Positions 7,801 through 15,837 of a DNA stretch of 30,559 nucleotides are shown here, piece by piece. The stretch is taken from positions 1-30,559 of IMG/VR virus record IMGVR_UViG_3300020404_000244; one strand, 5' to 3'. This DNA is from a virus. The notes under the pieces are model-generated. The model did no database searches. It saw nothing but the letters and a program-made list of their open reading frames with translations, and was not told where the DNA came from. Positions within the stretch are counted from its first letter, which is position 1. Each line of letters opens with the position of its first letter. The position numbers were made by a program, and so were the translations under genes.

Positions 7801-9039
7801 TCACTTATCCCAATTCTTTATTGCAGTAAAGTTATTAAAACTAAACTCCATTCTATCAACAAGTTTTACGGCCTTACCATCATTATTAATTGCGACATAA
7901 CCTTCTGGATTTGTAACCTTAAATCCATTTTTTGTTTTTATAAAGGTGTCCGTCAGTTGTTTAACTGAATTTAACTTTTTAACAATTAACATCTTTGCGG
8001 CCACAAGGGCTTGTTGAAAAGAAATGACACTTTCTATATTTCTGATATGTTTCTTAAACTCTCTCAGATACTCGTTCTTATTTCTTTCAATCTTTTCTTT
8101 TGCTCCGAGTGTCTTTACTTTGTCCTTATTCTTATCAAAATGATTTGCAATATGGTCAAGATATCCTTGAGCGTGTTGTCTTACATTTTTGATAGTTTGT
8201 CCTTCTCTTACTTTTAAATTATTATATGTTTTCAGAGAAGCACCAGACAAATTCCCTACCATTGAATTTTGAAGTCTAATAAACTTCTCTAACAATGATG
8301 AATTTATTCGTCTAAAAATCTTACCTACTGTTGATAAGTATGATGTTACTTCATCTGTTTCTGATTGAGTAAATGTTGCCTTACCAGAAACATCTTTAAA
8401 TGAAGCATTATCCATCCATACACTATCTATATTTTTTAATCCTTTTATATCCACACCGAATTTTGCAGACATTGATGGTAGTGAATCACCTTCATAGGTG
8501 GTGTGCCATACAACTCCAATTTGTGATTTAGAGATTCGTCCAGCAAGTTCAGAACCAATAGGTGTAGCATACACGATAGTATTAGGCTGAAAAGAAATAA
8601 AGGTTTTGTCATCTATTTTCTCCTTTTTTAAATCTTTCTTGGTGAACATCAAATCACCTTGAATTACATCTTTTATTCCTAGTTTTTTAAATTCTTTAAG
8701 TGCGATTGCAAACTTATCTTTTAAATCACCAGAAACATCTATCTCTGATTCTTCTTTATACAACTTTGGATTTACATTGAATACTGATTTCTTTGCGACA
8801 AAGAACTTGCCGTCTGATGGGTCAACGCCTGCAAATATAGCAGGAGCTCCGTCCCACTTAACAGTCATATTAACTGAACCTTTAGATGACCCAGATAACA
8901 TATCTCTAAGTGATTGTAGAAAATTAATCGCACCTCTACCCCCACCAACACCGAAGTTGAGTATTTCATCTTCTAGGTGTTCAAGGTGTAGATTTTTGCC
9001 TTGTTTATCTTCTAATAAAAATTCTTTAAATGTTAACAT
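7801..9039 (-). CDS. Ligase-fold nucleotidyltransferase candidate with capsid-tag-like N-terminus
   Basis: A 412-aa protein beginning MLTFKEFLLED, with an LLE cleavage-like site at residues 8-10. MTVKWDGAPAIF (58-69) fits motif I (KxDG) of the DNA/RNA ligase and capping-enzyme superfamily, with K61 as candidate for the covalent nucleotide adduct. Further possible motifs are QGDLMF (127-132, motif III-like), PEGYVAI (378-384, motif IV-like) and VKLVDR (391-396, motif V-like). A long helical insert (about 225-365) separates III and IV. Similar proteins with VKWDGAPA are, from memory, widespread in T4-like marine phages and usually unannotated. Activity is unproven; it could be a nick-sealing, RNA-repairing or degenerate enzyme. 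It stands alone behind its own promoter. Confidence 0.6.
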   Translation of the reverse strand: MLTFKEFLLEDKQGKNLHLEHLEDEILNFGVGGGRGAINFLQSLRDMLSGSSKGSVNMTVKWDGAPAIFAGVDPSDGKFFVAKKSVFNVNPKLYKEESEIDVSGDLKDKFAIALKEFKKLGIKDVIQGDLMFTKKDLKKEKIDDKTFISFQPNTIVYATPIGSELAGRISKSQIGVVWHTTYEGDSLPSMSAKFGVDIKGLKNIDSVWMDNASFKDVSGKATFTQSETDEVTSYLSTVGKIFRRINSSLLEKFIRLQNSMVGNLSGASLKTYNNLKVREGQTIKNVRQHAQGYLDHIANHFDKNKDKVKTLGAKEKIERNKNEYLREFKKHIRNIESVISFQQALVAAKMLIVKKLNSVKQLTDTFIKTKNGFKVTNPEGYVAINNDGKAVKLVDRMEFSFNNFTAIKNWDK

Positions 9040-9065
9040 AGTTCAATTTTTCCATAGTTGTATAT

Positions 9066-9094
9066 ACTATATTTATAAATTGAACATTTGTCAA
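9066..9094 (-). promoter_or_regulatory. Sigma70 promoter overlapped by a late-type TATAAATA
   Basis: TTGACA (9094-9089), a 17-nt spacer and TATAGT (9071-9066) precede the ligase-like gene. An exact TATAAATA (9077-9070) overlaps the -10 box by two bases. The site could serve both the host sigma70 and a T4-type late sigma factor. Confidence 0.65.
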
Positions 9095-9098
9095 GTCC

Positions 9099-9671
9099 TT
9101 AAAACATTCCACTTCTTGCATTTATATTACCAGCAACCATAACTCTTTCGTGGTCGTTTTCTTGTGGTAATACCTTATGTTTTACCCAGCCTGGAAATAC
9201 TACTAGTAATCCATTTACTGGTTGTACTTTATAATCTGTGTTAGTAAATACTAGTGGAGTACACTGACTTGTAACATTTACATAGTATGTCCAAGACCAT
9301 ATTGCAGGCCAATGGTCGTGTGATATAGTATAATCACCTTTTTTATATACTGCACCCCAAACATCATAACAATCTGGTATAAATTGAACTGGTGATACTT
9401 CTAAAGAAACTTCTCTAACCCAGTTTACTAGTTCTTGAAAATGTTCACCACCAGCTTCTAATTGCATATTCCACTCTGTCATTTGTGCTTTTACATTTGA
9501 CCTATGGTTTATTCTATCACCTTGTTGTCTAATATATTTTTCTAATAGAGGATTGAGAGTTTTCCATTTGTCATATGTTTTGAGAACAACTGGATATCTC
9601 TCTTTGAATAATATTTGTCTACCTTCTTTACCCCATATTGGTGGGTGGTCTTTTACTGGGTCATCTTTCAT
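9099..9671 (-). CDS. 2OG-Fe(II) oxygenase-like protein
   Basis: A 190-aa protein with the layout of the phage 2-oxoglutarate/Fe(II) oxygenases. It has a metal-type HDHWPAIWSWTYYVN segment in the middle, a second histidine in FPGWVKHKV, and an arginine for the 2OG carboxylate in ERVMVAGN. The metal triad would be HxH/D...H. The substrate is not predictable from sequence; the family includes protein and small-molecule hydroxylases. It is the last gene of the UvsX-gp41 operon, overlaps the 75-aa gene by 4 nt and is followed immediately by the -35 box of the next promoter. Confidence 0.7.
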   Translation of the reverse strand: MKDDPVKDHPPIWGKEGRQILFKERYPVVLKTYDKWKTLNPLLEKYIRQQGDRINHRSNVKAQMTEWNMQLEAGGEHFQELVNWVREVSLEVSPVQFIPDCYDVWGAVYKKGDYTISHDHWPAIWSWTYYVNVTSQCTPLVFTNTDYKVQPVNGLLVVFPGWVKHKVLPQENDHERVMVAGNINARSGMF

Positions 9672-9895
9672 TTTTTTTCCTTTAAGAATTTCGGTAAAGG
9701 GTCTCTACCAAATGGTCTTATAGTCATTAAATTTGAAACCATTTCTTCAGCATCTTCCTTGAACTTGAATACTTGGACAACATCATTTGTTGGTAATTCA
9801 ATAACAACATAGACAGCTTCTTTATTTCTCCATTCAACATCATAATAGTATTTTATCTTATACTTTTTATATCTTGAGGTCGGAAAACTTTTCAT
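9668..9895 (-). CDS. Small hypothetical protein (75 aa)
   Basis: A 75-aa protein with a Tyr/Lys-rich N-terminus (SRYKKYKIKYYYDVEWRN), a short beta pair (AVYVVIEL) and an acidic helix. It could be a small alpha/beta fold. It starts inside the end of gp41 (29-nt overlap) with a good GGAGAG ribosome site, and it overlaps the oxygenase by 4 nt. This supports it as a real coupled gene. No family was recognised. Confidence 0.6.
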   Translation of the reverse strand: MKSFPTSRYKKYKIKYYYDVEWRNKEAVYVVIELPTNDVVQVFKFKEDAEEMVSNLMTIRPFGRDPLPKFLKEKK

Positions 9896-11273
9896 AAGAC
9901 TTCTCTCCTAATCTTTTTCCGACACCAGTATTATCAAAGACTGGTTCATCTTGTCCAGAGTCTAACACATCTTTTTGTGCGACTTGTTCAACATCATATA
10001 ACCTCATCTTTGCTCTATCTATTCCTAATATAAACCTTTTATTCATTGTGGGGTCATTATATCTATTCTTTAATTGTTTTATCATTATCTGATTTAAATC
10101 TTCTAATTCCTCAGTAGATATTAATGCAAACATCAAATCAGCAGTTGCAGGCAAACCAAAACTTTCTGATGTATCTTCTAGTCCTACATCTGTTGAAGTG
10201 TATGCACTTCTTGTAGTTTGTGTTGCAGAAACAATCGGAACATTAGATTCAACTGCAAAACCTCTAAGTTCTTCTGCAATCGCCTTGATATAAAAATATG
10301 AACCTACACTCGCATTACCTTTAAATCTAACTGATGAACATATATTTAGATAGTCTATAAAAATAATGTCTGGTTTAAATGATTTCTTGAGTGCAAGTTC
10401 TTTGACTAAACTTTTAAAATGACCACTATGTGCAGATGCAGTTGGGTATTCTTTGATTACTAATTTACCAACTGTTTTCTTTGATATACCATTAATTTTA
10501 TCATCAAACATTTTCTTTGGTAGTTCGTGTAAATCATCAATAGATAGATTCATTAAGTTTGCATCTATTCTTTCTGCAATCTTTTCTTCTGCCATCTCTA
10601 ATGTAATGTATAAAACATTTTTACCTTGCATCAAAGTTGATGCGGCCATATGACACATAAACAATGATTTACCAACACCAGTACCAGCAAGTGCAACATT
10701 TAAAGTTTTGTTAGGTAAACCACCTTTAGTAATCTTATTAAAGTATTCTAAATCAAAAGGTATTCTATCTTCTTTTCTATGATAGTATTCAAATCGTCTT
10801 TCTGACTCATCAATATAATCGTGTCCAATATGATTATCAAAAGATACTGCAAGTGCATCTGATAGTATACTAGGAATAGATTCTGGTGTGTTATTCTTAT
10901 CTTTATCTTCTATTATTTTTATACTATCAACAACTGCATTATATACAGCCTTGTCTTTACAGAATTGTTCAACTGTTTTTAATAACCAATCGTAATCAAC
11001 CTTTGATTTATCAAGTGATTTTAAAAGTTCTAATGCACTAGTATTTTCAGTTTCTGATAAATCTCTTCTGTTTTGAATTTCTATTTCTAAAACAGTTTGA
11101 GTTGGTGGTTTAGAATATTTCTCTACAAAGTCATTTATTTCTTCAAAGACAATCTGTTGACTTCTATCTTTGAAATATTCTTTTTTTAAAAACGGTGTAA
11201 CCTTACGATTAAATTCTTCATTGTTCAATAACTGACTTAGTGTCGTCACTTCTATCGTCTGATTTTGTACCAC
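9867..11273 (-). CDS. 41: Replicative DNA helicase, T4 gp41-like (DnaB family)
   Basis: A 468-aa protein. The N-terminal helical region resembles the DnaB N-domain. The C-terminal RecA-like ATPase core has Walker A GTGVGKS (197-203), the segment LYITLEMAEEKIAERID after it, and Walker B IIFIDYLNI. QIMIKQLKNRYND and FILGID... near the end match the later DnaB-type motifs. It would form the hexameric 5'-3' helicase that unwinds the fork ahead of gp43. Length matches T4 gp41 (about 475 aa). The start is a GTG with GAGG upstream and lies inside the preceding gene, as expected for coupled expression with uvsX. Confidence 0.93.
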   Translation of the reverse strand: MVQNQTIEVTTLSQLLNNEEFNRKVTPFLKKEYFKDRSQQIVFEEINDFVEKYSKPPTQTVLEIEIQNRRDLSETENTSALELLKSLDKSKVDYDWLLKTVEQFCKDKAVYNAVVDSIKIIEDKDKNNTPESIPSILSDALAVSFDNHIGHDYIDESERRFEYYHRKEDRIPFDLEYFNKITKGGLPNKTLNVALAGTGVGKSLFMCHMAASTLMQGKNVLYITLEMAEEKIAERIDANLMNLSIDDLHELPKKMFDDKINGISKKTVGKLVIKEYPTASAHSGHFKSLVKELALKKSFKPDIIFIDYLNICSSVRFKGNASVGSYFYIKAIAEELRGFAVESNVPIVSATQTTRSAYTSTDVGLEDTSESFGLPATADLMFALISTEELEDLNQIMIKQLKNRYNDPTMNKRFILGIDRAKMRLYDVEQVAQKDVLDSGQDEPVFDNTGVGKRLGEKSYEKFSDLKI

Positions 11274-11613
11274 TAATAACCCCCTCTGAATAATGTTTAT
11301 CTACTATATCACAAAGTATATCACCTAGAAGATTTTTGAAATCTATGTTCAAATGTTCTTCTTTCAATCCATTGTAATCTACAACTGTATATTGAAATTT
11401 AAGAACTGCTTCTAGACCTTGGTTTTGTGAGTCTTGTACTGATGCAATCTTTCCATACTTAAATACAACACCATCATATCTACCACCTTTAATACCAATG
11501 CAATCTTGTTCTGTTTTTGATTTGTTTTCTAAAAAAACATATTTGTCTGCGATATTACCCAAGTATCTCTTGGTATTATCATTCACTTTCTTCAAAGCTT
11601 TCTGTTCCACCAT
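11218..11613 (-). CDS. Conserved small protein between uvsX and gp41
   Basis: A soluble protein of about 131 aa, read from an ATG with AAGGA 7 nt upstream. The open frame extends to 11640, and a GTG at 11586 that overlaps the end of uvsX by only 8 nt is another possible start. The core ([20 protein letters not shown], then [20 protein letters not shown]) has a mixed alpha/beta look. No catalytic motif was recognised. It overlaps both uvsX and gp41, so it is embedded in the recombination-replication operon and may be an accessory of one of them. The function is unknown. Confidence 0.6.
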   Translation of the reverse strand: MVEQKALKKVNDNTKRYLGNIADKYVFLENKSKTEQDCIGIKGGRYDGVVFKYGKIASVQDSQNQGLEAVLKFQYTVVDYNGLKEEHLNIDFKNLLGDILCDIVDKHYSEGVISGTKSDDRSDDTKSVIEQ

Positions 11614-12619
11614 ATCTAAATTCCTTTTTCGCACATTCATCTAAGATATCCATAACATCTTTAGTGAAATATTTATTTGGGTCATTCAATATAGTTTTAC
11701 CATATTGTTTTGAACCATCTGGTAATTCATACCTTGTTGCAACTTTCTTAAATACTTTATATTTTTCTGCAAGTTCAAGTAATCCATAATATCTATCAAG
11801 ACCTTTATTATATGTTAGTCTAACATCTACCATTTTGTTTTCAATGGTAAGTCTTGATTTAAAGTTTTTACAATGTATAATATTACCTACAACTTCTGTT
11901 CCATCTTTTTCTTTTCTTTTAGAAAGATACACAATAGAAGAGGCTGCATATTTTAATCCAGAACCACCACCCATTTCTTTTGTTGGAAACATAGAACCAA
12001 CAACATCATATGTGTGATTCGTTACAACCATAGGTACTTTTGCTTTACCAAGTTTCAAAGTCAACACTCTAAATGCAGCTTTCAATACTTGAGCACGAGT
12101 CATATCTCTTGTTTCTTTTCCCTCAGCAGTATCTTCAACTTCTTTAGTTGTTGATAACATACCAAGTGAATCTAATGCAAGAAATAATGGTCTACGAATA
12201 GATTCTTCTTGATTAATATAACTATCTAGAACTTTCAATGATTGAGTTCTAAATTCTTGTACTGTTGTTACTGGAAGTATAACCATTCTTGATGGGTCAA
12301 TACCTCTATCAATAATCATTTGTTTAGTAATCGCACTTTCACTTTCAAAGTATATTACACCACCCTCTGGATTTTTGTCCAGAAAGTTTTTACACATACC
12401 CATTAGAAAAAATGTTTTACCAGTTGCACTTTCACCAGCGATTGCAGTAATCTTATTTGCTGGTAGTCCACCATTTATTGAACCAGATAATAATGCATTT
12501 AGAGCATATGAACCAGTGTCAATAAACTCTTCAACATCTCCAGCTTCAACTCCGTCTGAAACTAAAGATGCATATTCGTTACCAGTTGTTTTGATAACTT
12601 CTTTTAAAAAATCAGGCAT
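11579..12619 (-). CDS. uvsX: RecA-like recombinase UvsX
   Basis: A 346-aa protein with Walker A GESATGKT (62-69), a Walker B-type strand [11 protein letters not shown] (145-155), and a downstream [11 protein letters not shown] segment like the RecA/UvsX L2-adjacent strand. [17 protein letters not shown] is also typical of T4-type UvsX. It would coat single-stranded DNA and drive strand invasion for recombination-dependent replication. The C-terminus is acidic (ESFEESE), as in RecA-like proteins. The start has AAAGGAG 7 nt upstream and a sigma70 promoter just before. It leads an operon with gp41. Confidence 0.95.
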   Translation of the reverse strand: MPDFLKEVIKTTGNEYASLVSDGVEAGDVEEFIDTGSYALNALLSGSINGGLPANKITAIAGESATGKTFFLMGMCKNFLDKNPEGGVIYFESESAITKQMIIDRGIDPSRMVILPVTTVQEFRTQSLKVLDSYINQEESIRRPLFLALDSLGMLSTTKEVEDTAEGKETRDMTRAQVLKAAFRVLTLKLGKAKVPMVVTNHTYDVVGSMFPTKEMGGGSGLKYAASSIVYLSKRKEKDGTEVVGNIIHCKNFKSRLTIENKMVDVRLTYNKGLDRYYGLLELAEKYKVFKKVATRYELPDGSKQYGKTILNDPNKYFTKDVMDILDECAKKEFRYGGTESFEESE

Positions 12620-12637
12620 TCAAATCTCCTTTTACAT

Positions 12638-12665
12638 ATTGTACCATATTTTTTATATTTGTCAA
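12638..12665 (-). promoter_or_regulatory. Sigma70 promoter of the uvsX operon
   Basis: TTGACA (12665-12660), a 16-nt spacer and TACAAT (12643-12638). The TGA stop of the upstream 403-aa gene is contained in the -35 box (T-TGA-CA). The predicted leader is only about 12 nt. Confidence 0.8.
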
Positions 12666-13873
12666 TCCATAAATCCATCTAAATCAGTAACTTCAGATGA
12701 TTCTGACTTCCAAGATATCTTTTTATCTTCACCATTTTCATCTTTTAAATTCTGTGTAAACTCACCCTCTACACTATCTTGTTTGAATAAACACACTTGT
12801 GTCGTATCAAATTCTTGAGTTACTTGAGGAACACCACCATAAAGTGTTAAGTTTTTAGATTGAATAGTTGCACCATTAAAAATAATATCACTATAATTAT
12901 CAAGTTGAGTATTCCAATCTACCCAAAATTTTGTTAACCTTGTAATGTATTGTTCAATACCACCAGTAATAATTCCACAATGAACTATGACTCTTACTTC
13001 TTCATCTGGATATTTCTTTGCTAAACCAACAGCCTTAACTTGACCCTTAGTTACAAAATCAGAAGACACAATAATATATCTTACTTTCCCTTTAATATCT
13101 TTATACTTTGAACCATCTAACCAAGTCTTTGCTTTTTCTTTTGTCATTGGTAATACTGGTTTATCGTCAGTATTGTTTAGAGCAGTCATTGCAAGGTAAG
13201 TACACCTAATTTTTCCAATACCCACTGCATCACATTGAGGTTTAATTCTATCAAAAACTAATTGAAAAGCATTTGGTGATTCTCTATCAATCCAACCTTC
13301 AGAAAACGCTCTTGTGCCTTCATCAATAATATCATATTCTTTTGCCTCAAATTGTGGTAGTGTTTTTGGATTAAAAATATTACCTAATTGCGAAAGTTCA
13401 TCCAGAACTTGTTCATCAGTAAAACCAGGCTTTCTTTTGTATACTGCAACTAATCTATTTGCAAAATTATATTTTACATATCTTCCATCTCTAGTCTGTC
13501 CAGTAATGTAAATATAATCATTTTCACCTCTCTCCATAACAGCTCCAGGCGGTACACTTAATATAACACCTTTAGTTGTTAATGATGTATCTAATTCTTT
13601 TTCTTCTGTATCACTGACACCACCACCTCTTCTTGCTTTTTGAGTAGCAACGGATGTTGACTCAATTTGTTTTGTGTCCAAACTAATTTTTTCTTTATCA
13701 ATAATTTTAAAACCAGCAAAATATATTGTTTTAAAAACATCTTTGCCATATAACGATGGATATGCTTCTACATTAATCAATGAAATCATTGATTCTAAAT
13801 GTTCTGGTGTGAATTTATTAATTATTGTATTATCTGCGGCTGCAGATATGTTAAATTTATATGAATGTATCAT
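12662..13873 (-). CDS. Unrecognised 403-aa protein, possible ParB/Srx-like segment, acidic tail
   Basis: The segment at about residues 95-160 contains TKGVILSVPPGAV, YIYITGQTRDGRY, RLVAVYKRK and GFTDEQVLDEL. This resembles the ParB/sulfiredoxin-like fold, in which a G-x-T-R motif follows the substrate loop, but the match is weak. Later parts (VRYIIVSSDF, VRVIVHCGII) look like alpha/beta strands. The last residues (SSEVTDLDGFMD) are acidic with aromatic anchors, as in single-stranded-DNA-binding or clamp-binding tails. The gene stands alone between the methyltransferases and uvsX with its own promoter, so a role in DNA replication or recombination is likely. It lacks gp32's zinc motif. The start has AAGGA upstream. 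Confidence 0.45.
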   Translation of the reverse strand: MIHSYKFNISAAADNTIINKFTPEHLESMISLINVEAYPSLYGKDVFKTIYFAGFKIIDKEKISLDTKQIESTSVATQKARRGGGVSDTEEKELDTSLTTKGVILSVPPGAVMERGENDYIYITGQTRDGRYVKYNFANRLVAVYKRKPGFTDEQVLDELSQLGNIFNPKTLPQFEAKEYDIIDEGTRAFSEGWIDRESPNAFQLVFDRIKPQCDAVGIGKIRCTYLAMTALNNTDDKPVLPMTKEKAKTWLDGSKYKDIKGKVRYIIVSSDFVTKGQVKAVGLAKKYPDEEVRVIVHCGIITGGIEQYITRLTKFWVDWNTQLDNYSDIIFNGATIQSKNLTLYGGVPQVTQEFDTTQVCLFKQDSVEGEFTQNLKDENGEDKKISWKSESSEVTDLDGFMD

Positions 13874-13932
13874 AATATTTCCTTTTATTGTAGCCTTTTA
13901 CAGCATCTATTATAGAGTTTTACCTCTAACAG

Positions 13933-13963
13933 TATTTATACTACAAAATTATTGTAATGTCAA
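13933..13963 (-). promoter_or_regulatory. Sigma70 promoter with embedded TATAAATA
   Basis: TTGACA (13963-13958), lying in the last codons of the methyltransferase gene, a 17-nt spacer, then TATAAA (13940-13935) that continues as TATAAATA (13940-13933). It precedes the 403-aa gene with a leader of about 55 nt. A second TATAAT (13914-13909) has no matching -35. Confidence 0.7.
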
Positions 13964-14575
13964 GTCACTTTGTATTCTTTTTTTACATAAATTGTAGTAT
14001 TCTTCATTTATCTCACTTCCAAGATAATTTCTTCCAACCTCTAGGGCTGCAATCGCAGTAGTACCACTTCCCATAAATGGGTCGTATACTACATCATTTT
14101 CATTAGTATGATTCTCTATCATCATACGACAAACTAATGAACTCATACCAAGTTTGAAACCATCTATATTAGTTGATTTTTCATCTAATATAACATCTAC
14201 CATATGTGGGTTTTTTAATTTAAATGGTTTCTTTGCAAATGTAAGTATGTGCATATAGTTCATACGAAACATATTTACTTTGTATGACTTAACCCATATA
14301 TTAGTCTTCCTTAAAAACCAACCATTATCTTCAAATACCTTAATTACTTTTATATGTTTTGGATATATTCTACCATCACCTTTTCTATCGGTGGTGCAAA
14401 CAGTAACCAAATTATTTGTAGGATTTAATAATGAAACCCAACTATACAAAAAATCTTCCCAATCATTTGTGTGAGCTGGAATACCTAATTCATTATAATC
14501 TGGTGGACTTGTAAGTACATAATTGTAATTAATATTTTTCTTTAATGTTTCTATGCAACTCTCTAGGTATATCAT
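13949..14575 (-). CDS. DNA methyltransferase, N4-cytosine/N6-adenine type, beta-class order
   Basis: A 208-aa enzyme. The catalytic motif IV, TSPPDYNELG, is near the N-terminus (about 22-31), and the SAM-binding motif I, DPFMGSGTT, is near the C-terminus, followed by the LGSEINEEYYNLCKKRI helix. This order is that of beta-class amino-methyltransferases (N6_N4_Mtase family). The S-P-P-D-Y catalytic tetrad is closer to N4-cytosine enzymes, but the base modified cannot be decided. Its ATG overlaps the stop of the larger methyltransferase in TAATG. There is no restriction endonuclease nearby, so it is a solitary phage methylase. The end of the gene carries the -35 box of the next promoter. Confidence 0.85.
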   Translation of the reverse strand: MIYLESCIETLKKNINYNYVLTSPPDYNELGIPAHTNDWEDFLYSWVSLLNPTNNLVTVCTTDRKGDGRIYPKHIKVIKVFEDNGWFLRKTNIWVKSYKVNMFRMNYMHILTFAKKPFKLKNPHMVDVILDEKSTNIDGFKLGMSSLVCRMMIENHTNENDVVYDPFMGSGTTAIAALEVGRNYLGSEINEEYYNLCKKRIQSDLTLQ

Positions 14576-15837
14576 TAAAAGAAACTTTCTAGTGTACTGA
14601 CTCTACAATGTTTAAATATGTCTTTATTTTTATCTTTACTAAAATACCATATATTCTCAATATACATTTTCTCCATAAATTCTTTTAACTTTTTTGAGTC
14701 AAAGTTTCCGTCTTCGTCTTTAAATTTAGTTGCACCTTGTGGTCTTTGCATAATTCTCATACCAACTTGACCCATAAAATGTGGTAATAACATATCAACA
14801 AGTTCATCTCCAGAACGATATCTTTTGTTTTTTACTTTAGGGTCTAATATGTTTATCATCATTACACCATCATCACTTAATGAGTCAAATGTTTTTTGTG
14901 ATACTGGTAGATAAAAATTATCTCTCCAAGATTCATATTCATTAAATTTATACCACGATTGTAATTCTTGTTTTTCACCACCCTCGTTATATCTCTCTGT
15001 GGAAAAGTATGGTGGACTTGTAAATGCACAATCAACATTTTTTATTTCATCCCAAGGTAAATCTTCTGCACCACAATTATATATTTGTGTAGTTTTTTTA
15101 TTTCCAGTTAATCCATTCCAGAACTCAATCATCTTTTTATATCTTTTAAAAGTATTTGGATTAGGGTCGCAACCAATATAGTGTGTTGCATTTGAAGCGA
15201 AGAAACCAGTAAGTCTATCACCCCAACCCATAGATGTATCTAATACAGTCTTTGCATCTGTCATATCATATATTGTTTTTGCAACTATTGGTTTAAATTG
15301 TGTTGCAATATAAGTACCTAATCTAAATGACATAATATAAATTCTACCATTTAGTTCTTTAGTATCATTAACATTACGAAAGATAGGCCCAAATGCACCC
15401 CACAGATTATCACCATCATTCCACCTTTTTACTGGTGATTTATAACCATAAGAACCACACTCTAATCTTAAATCATTCATAAAGTAATCAGAACAATAAT
15501 TAAATTTAGGTGGGGCACTAATTACACCTAATCCATATTTACTATATGGATATTTGTAATCTGGATATTTTTCTAAGACTCTATCTTTTTTGTCTAGTGT
15601 TATATAATCGGTAAAGTCTGCACTTTGTAATTTACGAAAATTATCAACAACCTTTTTCTCTTCAAATTTTGCAAGTGGAAAAGGTGGTTTTACATTTGTA
15701 ATATATTCTGCAAGAGTCTTACGAAAATCTTCTTTACCATAGTCATCTATGGTTTTCTGAAATAATTCTGTTTTCATAACTGGTAAACCAGTTTCATCAG
15801 AACATTTTCTTAATAAATCATATAGTTCTTTATTCAC
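14575..15837 (-). CDS. DNA methyltransferase with clamp-binding-like C-terminal tail
   Basis: A 420-aa protein. The SAM-binding motif I, VLDTSMGWGDRLTGF (about residues 194-208), precedes the catalytic TSPPYF by about 75 residues. Between them is IGCDPNPNTF (motif II). This order (I before IV) differs from the other two methyltransferases here. The N-terminal 180 residues may be target recognition or a separate domain. The last residues, RVSTLESFF, closely resemble the DNA polymerase tail TLEDFF and fit a PIP-type sliding-clamp-binding peptide. Start GTG overlaps the polymerase stop (TAGTG), so it is co-transcribed and coupled with gp43. The base specificity is unknown. Confidence 0.8.
   Translation of the reverse strand: MNKELYDLLRKCSDETGLPVMKTELFQKTIDDYGKEDFRKTLAEYITNVKPPFPLAKFEEKKVVDNFRKLQSADFTDYITLDKKDRVLEKYPDYKYPYSKYGLGVISAPPKFNYCSDYFMNDLRLECGSYGYKSPVKRWNDGDNLWGAFGPIFRNVNDTKELNGRIYIMSFRLGTYIATQFKPIVAKTIYDMTDAKTVLDTSMGWGDRLTGFFASNATHYIGCDPNPNTFKRYKKMIEFWNGLTGNKKTTQIYNCGAEDLPWDEIKNVDCAFTSPPYFSTERYNEGGEKQELQSWYKFNEYESWRDNFYLPVSQKTFDSLSDDGVMMINILDPKVKNKRYRSGDELVDMLLPHFMGQVGMRIMQRPQGATKFKDEDGNFDSKKLKEFMEKMYIENIWYFSKDKNKDIFKHCRVSTLESFF

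Noticed and set aside
12662-13873. Possibility that the 403-aa protein is the single-stranded-DNA-binding protein gp32
   Set aside because: It has an acidic tail and lies beside uvsX, but there is no gp32-type zinc-binding cysteine/histidine cluster or OB-fold pattern, and it is too long.
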